From positions 1 to 64,000 of the forward strand of contig NZ_BJLQ01000016.1 in NCBI RefSeq assembly GCF_006538725.1: a stretch of DNA of 64,000 nt, read 5' to 3'. This document shows, one piece after another, positions 42,018-50,553 of this stretch. This DNA is from Cellulomonas gelida. Its GTDB lineage: Bacteria; Actinomycetota; Actinomycetes; Actinomycetales; Cellulomonadaceae. The notes under the pieces are model-generated. The model saw only the letters and a list, made by a program, of their open reading frames with translations. It had not been told where the DNA came from and did not search any database. Both the position numbers and the translations under genes were made by a program. Numbering within the stretch: position 1 is the stretch's first letter; each line of letters begins with the position of its first letter.

Positions 42018-42619
42018 TGGTCGACCCGATCACGGAGCCCACCGGCCCCGTCGGTGAGTACGACCAGCCGCGCGCCGAGGCCGCGATCCGTGAGCTGCTG
42101 ATCGCCGTCGGTGAGGACCCGGACCGCGAGGGCCTGCAGGACACCCCGGCGCGTGTGGCGCGTGCCTACCGGGAGATCTTCGCCGGGCTGCGGATGACCC
42201 CGAAGGACGTCCTGACGACGACCTTCAACCTCGGTCACGACGAGATGGTCCTGGTCAAGGACATCGAGGTGTACTCGACGTGCGAGCACCACCTGGTGCC
42301 GTTCCACGGTGTGGCGCACGTCGGCTACATCCCGGGCGCCGACGGTCGCATCACGGGGCTGTCGAAGCTCGCGCGGCTCGTCGACGTCTTCGCGCGGCGC
42401 CCGCAGGTCCAGGAGCGCCTCACGACGCAGATCGCCGACGCGCTCGTCGCGGAGCTCGAGCCCCGCGGCGTGATCGTCGTCATCGAGTGCGAGCACCTGT
42501 GCATGTCGATGCGCGGTGTCCGCAAGCCTGGTTCACGCACCGTGACGTCCGCGGTGCGCGGGCAGATGCGCACCGCCGCGACGCGTGCCGAGGCGATGAG
42601 CCTCATCCAGGCGCACTGA
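42017..42619 (+). CDS. folE: GTP cyclohydrolase I
   Basis: First enzyme of tetrahydrofolate synthesis, 200 residues, converting GTP to dihydroneopterin triphosphate. The zinc and active-site motifs [23 protein letters not shown] and [18 protein letters not shown] are complete, and [23 protein letters not shown] is invariant in the family. ATG 42017 overlaps the ftsH stop (TGATG). The folate genes continue at folP after a 1.5-kb interruption. Confidence 0.97.
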   Translation: MVDPITEPTGPVGEYDQPRAEAAIRELLIAVGEDPDREGLQDTPARVARAYREIFAGLRMTPKDVLTTTFNLGHDEMVLVKDIEVYSTCEHHLVPFHGVAHVGYIPGADGRITGLSKLARLVDVFARRPQVQERLTTQIADALVAELEPRGVIVVIECEHLCMSMRGVRKPGSRTVTSAVRGQMRTAATRAEAMSLIQAH

Positions 42620-42635
42620 GCACGAGGAGCGAGTC

Positions 42636-43220
42636 GTGAGCGTTCGTCGGACGGTGGCCCGCGCGTTCTGGCGGGTCAGCCGCTGGGACCTGGTCACCGA
42701 GCGTCCGCCGCGGGACGGCGCGGGCATCCTGATCGGCGCCCCGCACACGTCCAACTGGGACTTCATCTTCATGCTCGGCATCGCGTGGGAGCAGGAGCTG
42801 CCGTTCCGGTGGCTCGGCAAGCACACGCTGTTCTCGGGCCTCGCCGGCCCGCTCATGCGAGGGTTGGGCGGCATCCCCGTGGACCGGCGCGACCCCGCCG
42901 GGCTCGTCGACGAGCTCGTCTCGCGGGTGCGCGACGGCGAGCGGTTCTACCTCGTCGTGACGCCCGAGGGCACGCGCAGCGGGTCCGGCTGGAAGTCGGG
43001 CTTCTACCGGATCGCCCGCGAGGTGGACTGGCCGGTGACGCTCGGCTACGTCGACCGGACCACGATGACGACGGGCCTCGGCCCGACCGTCCGGCTCACC
43101 GGCGACGTCCGCGCGGACATGGACGTCATCCGTGCGTTCTACGCCGACAAGTCAGGTTTCCAGCCGCGGCGGCGCACCGAGCCACGCCTGCGCGCCGAGT
43201 CGGGGGAGGAGTCGGTATGA
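42636..43220 (+). CDS. 1-acyl-glycerol-3-phosphate acyltransferase-like (PlsC family)
   Basis: Membrane-surface acyltransferase of 194 residues in phospholipid or lipid acylation. The H-x4-D catalytic motif is HTSNWD (37-42), and VTPEGTRS is the second acyl-acceptor motif. LMRGLGGIPVDRRDPAGL lies between them. It belongs to the short, single-domain glycerol-acyltransferase group that acts on unknown acceptors. GTG 42636 has GAGGAG 7 bases before it. It sits 16 bases after folE, and its stop overlaps the start of a tiny membrane gene. Confidence 0.85.
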   Translation: MSVRRTVARAFWRVSRWDLVTERPPRDGAGILIGAPHTSNWDFIFMLGIAWEQELPFRWLGKHTLFSGLAGPLMRGLGGIPVDRRDPAGLVDELVSRVRDGERFYLVVTPEGTRSGSGWKSGFYRIAREVDWPVTLGYVDRTTMTTGLGPTVRLTGDVRADMDVIRAFYADKSGFQPRRRTEPRLRAESGEESV

Positions 43221-43312
43221 GGTTCATGCGGTCGCGCAGGGTGCTCGTCGTCGTGTCCATGGTCGCGGCGATCGCCCTCGTCGGGACGCTCGCCATCGGC
43301 CTGCTCGTCTGA
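43217..43312 (+). CDS. 31-residue single-pass membrane peptide
   Basis: ATG 43217 overlaps the acyltransferase stop (ATGA). The product is MRFMRSRR followed by a continuous hydrophobic helix (VLVVVSMVAAIALVGTLAIGLLV) and stop. Such an Arg-rich start and 23-residue helix make a good inner-membrane micro-protein. Coupling to the acyltransferase suggests it may anchor or regulate that enzyme. There is no known family by eye. Confidence 0.6.
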   Translation: MRFMRSRRVLVVVSMVAAIALVGTLAIGLLV

Positions 43313-43360
43313 CCCCGGCACCCCCCGGTACCGACTGCCCGCCCGACTCCGCGGCCTGGG

Positions 43361-43720
43361 TCAGCTGGTCTCGCCCTCGTAGAGCCCGATGTCGTTGCCG
43401 TCGGGGTCGCGCACGACGGCCCACCAGCTCGTCTCGCTGATCGGCGACTTGGGCATGAGGACGGTCGCGCCGAGCTCCGTGGCCTTCGCGATCGTCTCGT
43501 CGATCGAGTCGACCTCGACGTAGCTGCGCGGCTGGGTGAAGCCCTCAGAGCGCGGAGCGAGGCCGCCGCCGCTGATCTTGTTGGGCGCCTGCCACATGGG
43601 GTAGCCCTCGTAGCCCGCGACCTCGGCGATCTGCCAGCCGAACAGCGTGCCGTAGAAGCGGGTCGCGGCGTCGTTGTCGGACACCGGGATGTCGATGTGG
43701 GTGATGTCTCCGTGGGGCAT
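43361..43720 (-). CDS. VOC-family (glyoxalase/bleomycin-resistance fold) protein
   Basis: 119 residues with the paired beta-alpha-beta-beta-beta units of VOC proteins: ITHIDIPVSDNDAATRFYGTLFGWQIAEV in the first half and YVEVDSIDETIAKATELGATVLMPKSPI in the second. WAVVRDPDGNDIGLYEGE closes it. The metal-ligand pattern (His, Glu) is partly kept. The start at 43720 has a GGACGGAG Shine-Dalgarno sequence, and a TAGCGT -10 candidate is at 43780-43785. It is opposite in direction to the flanking folate genes. The substrate is unknown. Confidence 0.85.
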   Translation of the reverse strand: MPHGDITHIDIPVSDNDAATRFYGTLFGWQIAEVAGYEGYPMWQAPNKISGGGLAPRSEGFTQPRSYVEVDSIDETIAKATELGATVLMPKSPISETSWWAVVRDPDGNDIGLYEGETS

Positions 43721-44047
43721 CGCACGCTCCGTCCTCGTCGTGCCGCCCGACCGCGAATCGGCCGAATCGGACCCCCAGCACGCTACGACAGCCCTCCGAC
43801 ACCCGCCCACCCACACTCGACCCAGCCCCGCACGTGCCCCTCCACAGCCCACGCCTTCCACTCACTCCACGCCACGCACGCCACCCGCCCGCGCTGCTCG
43901 ACCCGCACCGCAGCTCTCCACCCAGCGCACGCTCAGCCTCCGACCCCCCGACCCCGAGCGAGCGCAGGCTGGTCCGCGCGCCCTGGCCCTCGACCCAGGG
44001 GTTGCTCCGGCTGTGGCGGGGTGAGGCCTGAGTGAGCGCTGGCTCGC
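43721..44047 (+). other. Gene-free C-rich stretch between the VOC gene and folP
   Basis: The plus strand is C-rich and G-poor at about 43790-43950, then turns to G-rich at 44048. It contains the direct repeat CGAATCGG-C-CGAATCGG (43754-43770) and the -10 candidate of the VOC gene. I see no reliable gene or hairpin. Confidence 0.5.
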
Positions 44048-44107
44048 GGGGGGGTGGGTGGGAGTGGGGGTGGGGTGGGGGTGCTGGGTGGGGTGGGCGC
44101 ATAGGCT
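44048..44107 (+). promoter_or_regulatory. G-quadruplex-prone tract and -10 element of the fol-pan-nad operon
   Basis: 44048-44098 holds nine runs of three to seven G separated mostly by single T. TAGGCT at 44102-44107 follows directly and lies 6 bases before the GTG of folP. The -35 position falls inside the G-runs, so a quadruplex on the non-template strand would affect promoter use. Formation is inferred. Confidence 0.6.
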
Positions 44108-44113
44108 CTGCGG

Positions 44114-45088
44114 GTGAGCGTCGAGGGACCGGTCGGGCTGCCCGACGAGCTGCGCCGTGCCGGTCGCACGCTCGTGATGGGCGTCGTGAACGTGACACCG
44201 GACTCGTTCTCGGACGGTGGTCGCTGGTACACGCCCGCCGCGGCGGTCGCGCACGGGATCACGCTGCTCGAGCAGGGCGCGGACCTGCTCGACATCGGCG
44301 GCGAGTCCACGCGGCCCGGCGCGCGCCGGGTGCCGGTCGACGAGGAGCGCGCGCGCGTGCTGCCGGTCGTCACCGAGCTGGTCCGGCGCGGCGCGGTCGT
44401 CAGCGTCGACACCACGCGTGCGCAGGTGGCGCGGGCCGCGGTCGAGGCGGGCGCGCTCGTCGTGAACGACGTCTCGGGCGGACTGGCCGACGACGCGATG
44501 TACGACGTCGTGGCGGAGACCGGTGTCGCGTACGTGGCGATGCACTGGCGCGGGCACGCGGACGTCATGGACGAGCTCGACGCGTACGACGACGTCGTGA
44601 CCGACGTGCGGCGCGAGCTCGCGGCGCGGGTGGCCGCGCTGCGGGCCGCGGGCGTGCGCGACGAGCAGGTGGTGCTCGACCCCGGGCTCGGGTTCGCGAA
44701 GCCTGGCGCGACGAACTGGCCGCTCCTCGCGCGGCTCCCCGAGCTCGTCGCCGACGGCTTCCCGGTGCTCGTCGGCGCGAGCCGCAAGCGCTTCCTGGGC
44801 CACCTGCTCGCGGGCCCCGACGGCACGCCCGCGCCACCGCTGCGCCGGGACCACGCGACCGCCGCGATCAGCGCGCTCGCGGCGGCGGCCGGGGCCTGGT
44901 GCGTACGCGTGCACGAGGTCGCAGCGTCCGCGGACGCCGTGCGTGTCGCCGCAGCGTGGCAGGGTGGCAGCCGCACCGACCGCACCGACACCCAGCGCCC
45001 GGGGACCGGGGAGACCGGTACCGGGCCGACCAGCACCGGACCGACACGCACCGCAGGCACCGGCAGCGAACGACAGGAGGACGCGTGA
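44114..45088 (+). CDS. folP: Dihydropteroate synthase
   Basis: Cytosolic enzyme joining p-aminobenzoate to the pterin, the sulfonamide target, 324 residues. VVNVTPDSFSDGGRW and LLDIGGESTRPGARRV are the two PROSITE-type signatures; VLDPGLGFAK and LVGASRKRFLGHLL complete the site. The last 50 residues are Thr/Gly/Arg-rich and not conserved. GTG 44114 follows TAGGCT by 6 bases. The next gene starts inside its stop (GTGA). It heads a 10.7-kb run of overlapping genes. Confidence 0.95.
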   Translation: MSVEGPVGLPDELRRAGRTLVMGVVNVTPDSFSDGGRWYTPAAAVAHGITLLEQGADLLDIGGESTRPGARRVPVDEERARVLPVVTELVRRGAVVSVDTTRAQVARAAVEAGALVVNDVSGGLADDAMYDVVAETGVAYVAMHWRGHADVMDELDAYDDVVTDVRRELAARVAALRAAGVRDEQVVLDPGLGFAKPGATNWPLLARLPELVADGFPVLVGASRKRFLGHLLAGPDGTPAPPLRRDHATAAISALAAAAGAWCVRVHEVAASADAVRVAAAWQGGSRTDRTDTQRPGTGETGTGPTSTGPTRTAGTGSERQEDA

Positions 45089-46701
45089 GCGACGTGACCG
45101 ACGCCCAGGGTCACCGCCTGGACCAGATCCGCCTCGTCGGGGTGAGCGCGACGGGGTACCACGGCGTGTTCGAGCACGAACGCCGCGAGGGGCAGACCTT
45201 CGTCGTGGACGTCGTCGTCCACCTCGACACGCGCCGCGCGGCCGCGCGCGACGACCTCGCGCACACGCTCGACTATGGCGCGCTCGCCCAGCAGGTGGTC
45301 GCGGTGATCGAGGGACCGCCCGCGGACCTGATCGAGACGGTCGCGGAGCGGGTGGCCGCCACCGTCCTGGCCGACGGTGCGGTGAGCGCGGTCGACGTCA
45401 GCGTGCACAAGCCGCAGGCGCCGATCACGGTGCCGTTCGGGGACGTGGTCGTGACGATCCGCCGCGACCGCACCAAGCTCCCCGCGGCCGAGCCGCACCG
45501 CCCCGAGCCGCACCGCCCCGAGCAGCAGCGCCCCGAGAACCACGGTCCCGAGAACCACGGTCCCGAGTCAGCCGCGCGGGCCGCAGCACCCGGGGCCGCG
45601 CAGGGCGCGGCCGCCGCTCACCCCAGAACCGCGGCGCTGCCGGTCGCGCCCGACGCCCCGCCCGCCCCGGCTCCCACGGGCGCCCCGGCCGCCGTGCCCG
45701 GCGCGACGCCTGTGGGTCTCCCCGCCGCGGCAGGATTCGCCGGCGCCCCTGTCCCCGCGCCGCTCGTCGACCCGACGGCCGCGTCGCTCGTCGGACCCCT
45801 GGGTGCGGCGGCCATGACCCCGCCGCTCGTCCCGCTGCCGCCGCCGGGCGACGTCGTGACCGGCGGGCCGTCCGGCGACGAGGCGCACGTGCACGCCGCG
45901 GACGCGACGCAGGTCATGGCCGCGACGCCGTTCGCGGCCGACGAGACGCAGGTGATGTCCGCACCGCCGTTCGGCGCCGACGAGACACAGGTCGTCTCGT
46001 CGCTCCCGTTCGAGCCGGACGACGCGACGCACGTCGCCGCCTTCGCGGCGCCCGAGCAGGACGACGAGCGCGTCGTCGACGGCGAGATCGTCACCGACCG
46101 GCTCGACGAGGTGCCCCCCGGACCTGTCGGCGCGGTGCTCGCGCTGGGGGCGAACCTGGGCAACGCGCAGGAGACGCTGCGCACGGCGGTGGGTGACCTC
46201 GACCGCACGCCGGGCATCGACGTGGTCGACGTGTCCCCGCTCGCCCGCACGGCTCCCGTGGGCGGTCCGGAGCAGCCGGACTTCCTCAACGCGGTCGTGC
46301 TGGTGCGCACCACGCTCTCGCCGCGCGAGCTGCTGCGCGCGACGCAGGCGGTCGAGCAGCGGCACGGGCGCGAGCGGCTCGAGCACTGGGGCCCGCGCAC
46401 GCTCGACGTGGACATCGTCGTGTACGGCTCGGTGCTCGCGGTGACGGACGACCTCGAGCTGCCGCACCCGCGCGCGCACGAGCGCGCGTTCGTGCTGCAG
46501 CCGTGGGCGCAGGTGGACCCGTCGGCGGTGCTGCCGGGCCTGGGCGGCGGTCCGGTGGCCGCGCTGGCCGCGACCGCGCCGGACCGCGAGGGCCTGCGCT
46601 GGCTCGCGCTCGACTGGCTGACCGCACCGGTCCCCGCCGCGCAGTGGGACGAGCACGCCGAGCACGACGCCCAGGGGCATCCCTCGCCGCCGGAGTCCTG
46701 A
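45085..46701 (+). CDS. folBK: Fused dihydroneopterin aldolase and HPPK (FolB-FolK) with long linker
   Basis: 538-residue bifunctional folate enzyme. FolB is at about 9-130 (GVSATGYHGVFEHERREGQTFVVDV, VSVHKPQAPI) and FolK at about 350-515 (VLALGANLGNAQETL, QPDFLNAVVLV, WGPRTLDVDIVVYG, LPHPRAHERAFVLQPW). The 215-residue linker is Pro/Ala-rich with three and a half 13-residue repeats of the type D-x-TQVM-x3-PF (273, 286, 299, 313). GTG 45085 overlaps the folP stop and has AGGAGG upstream. FolB-FolK fusion is known in actinobacteria; the repeat linker is the unusual part. Confidence 0.93.
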   Translation: MSDVTDAQGHRLDQIRLVGVSATGYHGVFEHERREGQTFVVDVVVHLDTRRAAARDDLAHTLDYGALAQQVVAVIEGPPADLIETVAERVAATVLADGAVSAVDVSVHKPQAPITVPFGDVVVTIRRDRTKLPAAEPHRPEPHRPEQQRPENHGPENHGPESAARAAAPGAAQGAAAAHPRTAALPVAPDAPPAPAPTGAPAAVPGATPVGLPAAAGFAGAPVPAPLVDPTAASLVGPLGAAAMTPPLVPLPPPGDVVTGGPSGDEAHVHAADATQVMAATPFAADETQVMSAPPFGADETQVVSSLPFEPDDATHVAAFAAPEQDDERVVDGEIVTDRLDEVPPGPVGAVLALGANLGNAQETLRTAVGDLDRTPGIDVVDVSPLARTAPVGGPEQPDFLNAVVLVRTTLSPRELLRATQAVEQRHGRERLEHWGPRTLDVDIVVYGSVLAVTDDLELPHPRAHERAFVLQPWAQVDPSAVLPGLGGGPVAALAATAPDREGLRWLALDWLTAPVPAAQWDEHAEHDAQGHPSPPES

Positions 46702-47189
46702 TGCAGCGCACGCGTTGGCAGACGCTCACGCTCCTCGCGGTCGGGGTCGCGGCCGTCACGTGGCTCGGGTTCTCCGTGCTCGCGGGTCGCGGCGGGCTTC
46801 CCCCGCAGGTGCCGTGGCTCGTCGCGGCGGTCGAGGTGCTCATCGCGTGCGTCGTGTTCTCGATGGGCTGGGCGGTGCGGCAGTTCCTGCGCGGCAAGCG
46901 GCCCACGCTCGACCCGATCCGGGCGGCGCGCACGGCCGTGCTCGCGAAGGCGTCGTGCTACACGGGTGCGCTCCTCGCCGGGTGGTACGGCGGTCAGACG
47001 GTCGTGCTGGTGACCGACCTCGCGACGCACGGCAACGGCGGGCGCGCGGTCGCGGCGGGCATCGCGACCGTCGGCGCGCTGGTGCTCGCGGCGGTCGGGC
47101 TCGTCGTCGAGTGGTTCTGCCGCGTCCCGCCGCCGCAGGACGACGAGAAGGCCGAGTCGACGACGTCGCCGCAACCCACGGCCGGGTGA
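46701..47189 (+). CDS. DUF3180 membrane protein
   Basis: 162-residue integral membrane protein with four hydrophobic segments, at about 8-28, 38-55, 80-100 and 115-140. RTRWQTLTLLAVGVAAVTWLGFSVL opens it, and LDPIRAARTAVLAKASCYTGALLAGWYGGQ is the most family-like stretch. Its function is unknown; it is commonly found after folK in actinobacteria. The ATG shares a base with the folK stop (TGATG). Confidence 0.85.
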   Translation: MQRTRWQTLTLLAVGVAAVTWLGFSVLAGRGGLPPQVPWLVAAVEVLIACVVFSMGWAVRQFLRGKRPTLDPIRAARTAVLAKASCYTGALLAGWYGGQTVVLVTDLATHGNGGRAVAAGIATVGALVLAAVGLVVEWFCRVPPPQDDEKAESTTSPQPTAG

Positions 47190-47234
47190 GGTCCGGCGGC
47201 AGGGTGTGCGGGACGACGATGGAAGGATGACGGT

Positions 47235-47780
47235 GTGACCTCCGAACCGACTCCTGCGCCCAGCCAGGCCCCCGACGCGGCAGCGCCGACGAGCGCGAGC
47301 CTGCCCTTCGAGCCGCACGGCGTGACGTGGACGCCGGTCTCGCCACGCCTGGCCTCCGCGCGGCTCACGTCGATCGCCCTGGTGCTCGGCCCGGTCGTGC
47401 TGCTGCTCGTCGGCCTCGCGCTCGCGACCAAGGCCGTGTGGCTGTGGATCCCCGCGGGCGTCGTCGCGCTGCTCGCCCTGTGGGGTGCACTGCTCGTCCC
47501 GCGGCAGGTGCGCGCCATGGCGTACGCCGAGCGCGACGACGACCTGCTGATCCGACGCGGCATCATGTTCCGCTCGCTCGTCGTCGTGCCGTACGGCCGC
47601 ATGCAGTACGTGGACGTCAGCGCGGGGCCGTTCGCGCGCCGGTTCCGCATCGCCTCGGTGCAGCTGCACACCGCGTCGCCCGTGACGAGCGCGTCGATCG
47701 ACGGCCTGCCGCCCGCGGAGGCGGCGCGCCTGCGGGACCGGCTCGCCTCGCGCGGTGAGGCTCGGCTGGCGGGGCTGTGA
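47235..47780 (+). CDS. Bacterial PH-domain membrane protein, YdbS-like
   Basis: 181 residues. Two hydrophobic helices (about 46-65 and 71-90) precede a bacterial PH/DUF304 domain with DDLLIRRGIMFRSLVVVPYGRMQYVDVSAGPFARRFRIASVQLHTAS. The proline-rich first 30 residues are cytosolic. YdbS/YdbT-type pairs are membrane proteins linked to envelope stress or antimicrobial tolerance in Bacillus. GTG 47235 follows GGAAGG at 8 bases. The stop overlaps the next gene, which is its usual partner. Confidence 0.82.
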   Translation: MTSEPTPAPSQAPDAAAPTSASLPFEPHGVTWTPVSPRLASARLTSIALVLGPVVLLLVGLALATKAVWLWIPAGVVALLALWGALLVPRQVRAMAYAERDDDLLIRRGIMFRSLVVVPYGRMQYVDVSAGPFARRFRIASVQLHTASPVTSASIDGLPPAEAARLRDRLASRGEARLAGL

Positions 47781-49426
47781 GCACCGTCGTGCACGACGAG
47801 CACGTCCCCGAGGAGGCGTGGCGTCGGGTCCACCCGGTCACGCCGGCGCTCAAGGGCTGGAAGACGCTCGTGGCGGTCGTCGTGATCGCCGGGTACCAGG
47901 CGGCCGACGACGTGCGCTCGGCCGCGGACCTGCTCGGCGGTCCGGGCTGGCTGATCGCGCTGGGGATCGTGCTGCTCGTCGCGCTGATCGGCTGGGGGTA
48001 CGCGGCGATCGCGTGGCGGCACATGCGGTTCGCCGTGACCGACGAGGCCGTGCACCTGCACTCGGGCGTGCTCTTCCGCACGCAGCGGCAGGCGCGCCTC
48101 GACCGGCTGCAGGCGGTCGACGTGGTGCAGCCGCTGCTCGCGCGCCTGGTCGGGCTCGCCGAGCTGCGGCTCGAGGTCGCGGGCGGCAGCGGGTCGGCCG
48201 TGCAGCTCGCGTACCTGCGTGAGCCCGACGCGCAGGCGCTGCGCAGCGAGCTGCTCGCGCTCGCGGCGGGGCTGCGGCGCCCGTCGTCGGCCGCCGCGAC
48301 GACGCCGAGCGCGGTGACCGCCGCGGTCGGCACCCCCGTGACCACCCGCCCGGAGCCCGCCGCCGGCCCCGGCGATGCCCCCGCGGTCGGCACCACGCCC
48401 GGGACCGGCCAGCACGGGACGGCGGGCGAGGCCGTCCTCGCCGACGGGACCGTCGGCGACACCCGCGCTGCGGAGATCCCTGCCGCTCAGACCCCGGTCG
48501 CTTCGTCGTCGGCCACCCTGCCGCTGCCTCCCGCGTTCGAGGAGGCGCCCGAGCAGGAGGTCTACGCGGTGCCGATGCCGCGCCTGCTCGCGGCGACGCT
48601 GCGCTCGGCGACGGTCGTCGGGCTCGTCGTGCTGGTCGTGGTCGCGGTCGTGAGCGCCGTCTGGTCGCGTGACGTGGGGATCCTCGCGGTGCTGTTCCCC
48701 GCGTTCGTCGGGTTCGGCGGTGCGCTGTGGGGCCGCGTGAACGCGGGCGCGAGCTTCCGTGCGGCGGTCTCGCCGGACGGCATCCGGCTGCGGCACGGCC
48801 TGACCGAGCAGCGTGCGCAGACCGTGCCGCCGGGGCGTGTGCAGGCCGTGCGCCTCACGCAGCCGCTGTGGTGGCGACGGTCGGACTGGTGGCGCGTCGA
48901 GATCAACGTCGCCGGCTACGGGACGAGCGAGGACGCCAAGCGGGCGACCGTCCTGCACCCGGTGGCGACGCGCGACGAGGCAGCGACCGCGCTGTGGCTC
49001 GTGCTGCCGGACCTGGGCGTCGCCGACCCGCGTGCGCTGGTCGACGCGGCGCTGTCGGGCGTCGGTGACGAGGGCGGGTTCACGCCCGCGCCCCGGCAGG
49101 CGCGCTGGGTCGACCCGATCGCGTGGCGTCGCCACGGCGTGCGGGTCACGCGGACAGCACTGGTCGCGCGCTCGGGCCGGCTGGTCCGGCAGGTCGACGT
49201 CGTCCCGCACGAGCGGACGCAGTCCCTCGGGCTCGAGCAGGGGCCGCTGCAGCGCCGGCTGGGGCTCGCGAGCTTCGTCGTGCACTCGACGCCCGGGCCG
49301 GTCTCGCCGCGCGTGGACCACCTGGACGGCCGCGTCGCCGCGGCGCTGCTCGACGAGCAGGCGGAGCGGGCACGCACGGCGCGGGCCGCGGCGCGTGCCG
49401 AGCAGTGGATGCGGGAGAGGTCGTGA
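47777..49426 (+). CDS. Bacterial PH-domain membrane protein, YdbT-like
   Basis: 549 residues with two PH/DUF304 units. The first (about 80-170, FAVTDEAVHLHSGVLFRTQRQARLDRLQAVDVVQPLLARLVG) follows a pair of membrane helices. A low-complexity Ala/Thr spacer, a second helix pair at about 275-315 and two more PH-like stretches follow (PDGIRLRHGLTEQRAQTVPPGRVQAVRL; ALVARSGRLVRQVDVVPHERTQSLGLEQGPLQRRLGLASF). GTG 47777 overlaps the YdbS-like stop, so the two are translated together. The function in this operon is unknown. Confidence 0.82.
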   Translation: MSTVVHDEHVPEEAWRRVHPVTPALKGWKTLVAVVVIAGYQAADDVRSAADLLGGPGWLIALGIVLLVALIGWGYAAIAWRHMRFAVTDEAVHLHSGVLFRTQRQARLDRLQAVDVVQPLLARLVGLAELRLEVAGGSGSAVQLAYLREPDAQALRSELLALAAGLRRPSSAAATTPSAVTAAVGTPVTTRPEPAAGPGDAPAVGTTPGTGQHGTAGEAVLADGTVGDTRAAEIPAAQTPVASSSATLPLPPAFEEAPEQEVYAVPMPRLLAATLRSATVVGLVVLVVVAVVSAVWSRDVGILAVLFPAFVGFGGALWGRVNAGASFRAAVSPDGIRLRHGLTEQRAQTVPPGRVQAVRLTQPLWWRRSDWWRVEINVAGYGTSEDAKRATVLHPVATRDEAATALWLVLPDLGVADPRALVDAALSGVGDEGGFTPAPRQARWVDPIAWRRHGVRVTRTALVARSGRLVRQVDVVPHERTQSLGLEQGPLQRRLGLASFVVHSTPGPVSPRVDHLDGRVAAALLDEQAERARTARAAARAEQWMRERS

Positions 49427-50553
49427 GCGTCGGGCCGGCCGACGTCGCGCCGGGTGCGCCCGAGCGTCGTCCGGGGCGGCTCGGGGTCGGGATCGTCGGC
49501 GCGGGTCGCGTGGGCGCGGTGCTGGGCAACGCGCTGCGTGCGGCCGGGCACCCGGTCGTCGGGGTCAGCGCGGTGTCGCAGGCGTCACGCGACCGAGCCG
49601 AGGCGCTGCTGCCGGGAGTGCCTGTGCTCGAGGTCCAGGAGGTCGTGCGGCGCGCCGAGCTCGTCGTGCTCGCCGTCCCCGACGACGCGCTCGCCGACCT
49701 GGTGCGCGGGCTCGCGGAGACCGGCGCGTGGCAGCTCGGTCAGATCGTCGTGCACACGTCCGGGCGGTACGGCACGGACGTCCTGACGCCCGCGCGCGCG
49801 GCCGGGGCGATCCCGCTCGCGCTGCCCCCCGCGATGACGTTCACCGGGACGTCGCTCGACCTGGCCCGCCTGATCGGCTGCCCGTTCGCGGTGACCGCGC
49901 CGGCGGCCGTGCTGCCGATCGGCCAGGCGCTCGTCGTGGAGATCGGCGGCGAGCCGACCGTGCTCGACGAGGACGCGCGCGGGCTGTACCACGCGGCTCT
50001 CGCGCACGGTGCGAACCACCTCGTCGTGCTGGTCGCGCAGGCCGCGCAGGCGCTCGCCGCGGCGGGTGTCGACGACCCCGGCCGGATGCTGACGCCGCTG
50101 CTCGAGGCGGCGCTCGACGGTGCGCTGCGCGCCGAGTCGCCCGGTGACGTCCTGGGCCGGGACGCACGGGGGAGCGGGGCGATCGCCGCGCTGACCGGGC
50201 CGGTGCGCCGGGGCGACGCGGGGACGGTCGTGGAGCACCTCGCGGTGCTCGACGCGTTCGCCGCCGTCGAGGGCGCACCCGACGTCCCGGCGGCCTACCG
50301 GACGCTCGCGCGGGCCGCCGACGCCCGTGCGCTGGCCGCCGGGCTGCTCTCCGCGGACGCCGCCGCCCGGGTGCTCGACGCGCTCGCGTCGGGTACGTCA
50401 CAGTCCTCGCCGGTCGCGGGCATCGATCCGGATGCGGGATCGTTGCAGTCAGAGCACAGCGCCGATCCCGGGTCCGCGCACGACGACGCCCGGGGCGACG
50501 AGCAGCACGACGACCCGCAGGACGGGCCGCCCGGCCCGCAGGAGGACGCATGA
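49423..50553 (+). CDS. Rossmann/DUF2520 protein, possible ketopantoate-reductase-like enzyme
   Basis: 376 residues. A dinucleotide-binding fold is seen from 23 ([29 protein letters not shown], then [21 protein letters not shown]), followed by a helical DUF2520 domain. The helical part includes [30 protein letters not shown]. The ending (about 320-376) is acidic and disordered. The gene overlaps panC (ATGA), and no other ketopantoate reductase is visible here, so a role in pantoate supply is plausible but unproven. GTG 49423 overlaps the YdbT-like stop. Confidence 0.75.
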   Translation: MSVGPADVAPGAPERRPGRLGVGIVGAGRVGAVLGNALRAAGHPVVGVSAVSQASRDRAEALLPGVPVLEVQEVVRRAELVVLAVPDDALADLVRGLAETGAWQLGQIVVHTSGRYGTDVLTPARAAGAIPLALPPAMTFTGTSLDLARLIGCPFAVTAPAAVLPIGQALVVEIGGEPTVLDEDARGLYHAALAHGANHLVVLVAQAAQALAAAGVDDPGRMLTPLLEAALDGALRAESPGDVLGRDARGSGAIAALTGPVRRGDAGTVVEHLAVLDAFAAVEGAPDVPAAYRTLARAADARALAAGLLSADAAARVLDALASGTSQSSPVAGIDPDAGSLQSEHSADPGSAHDDARGDEQHDDPQDGPPGPQEDA

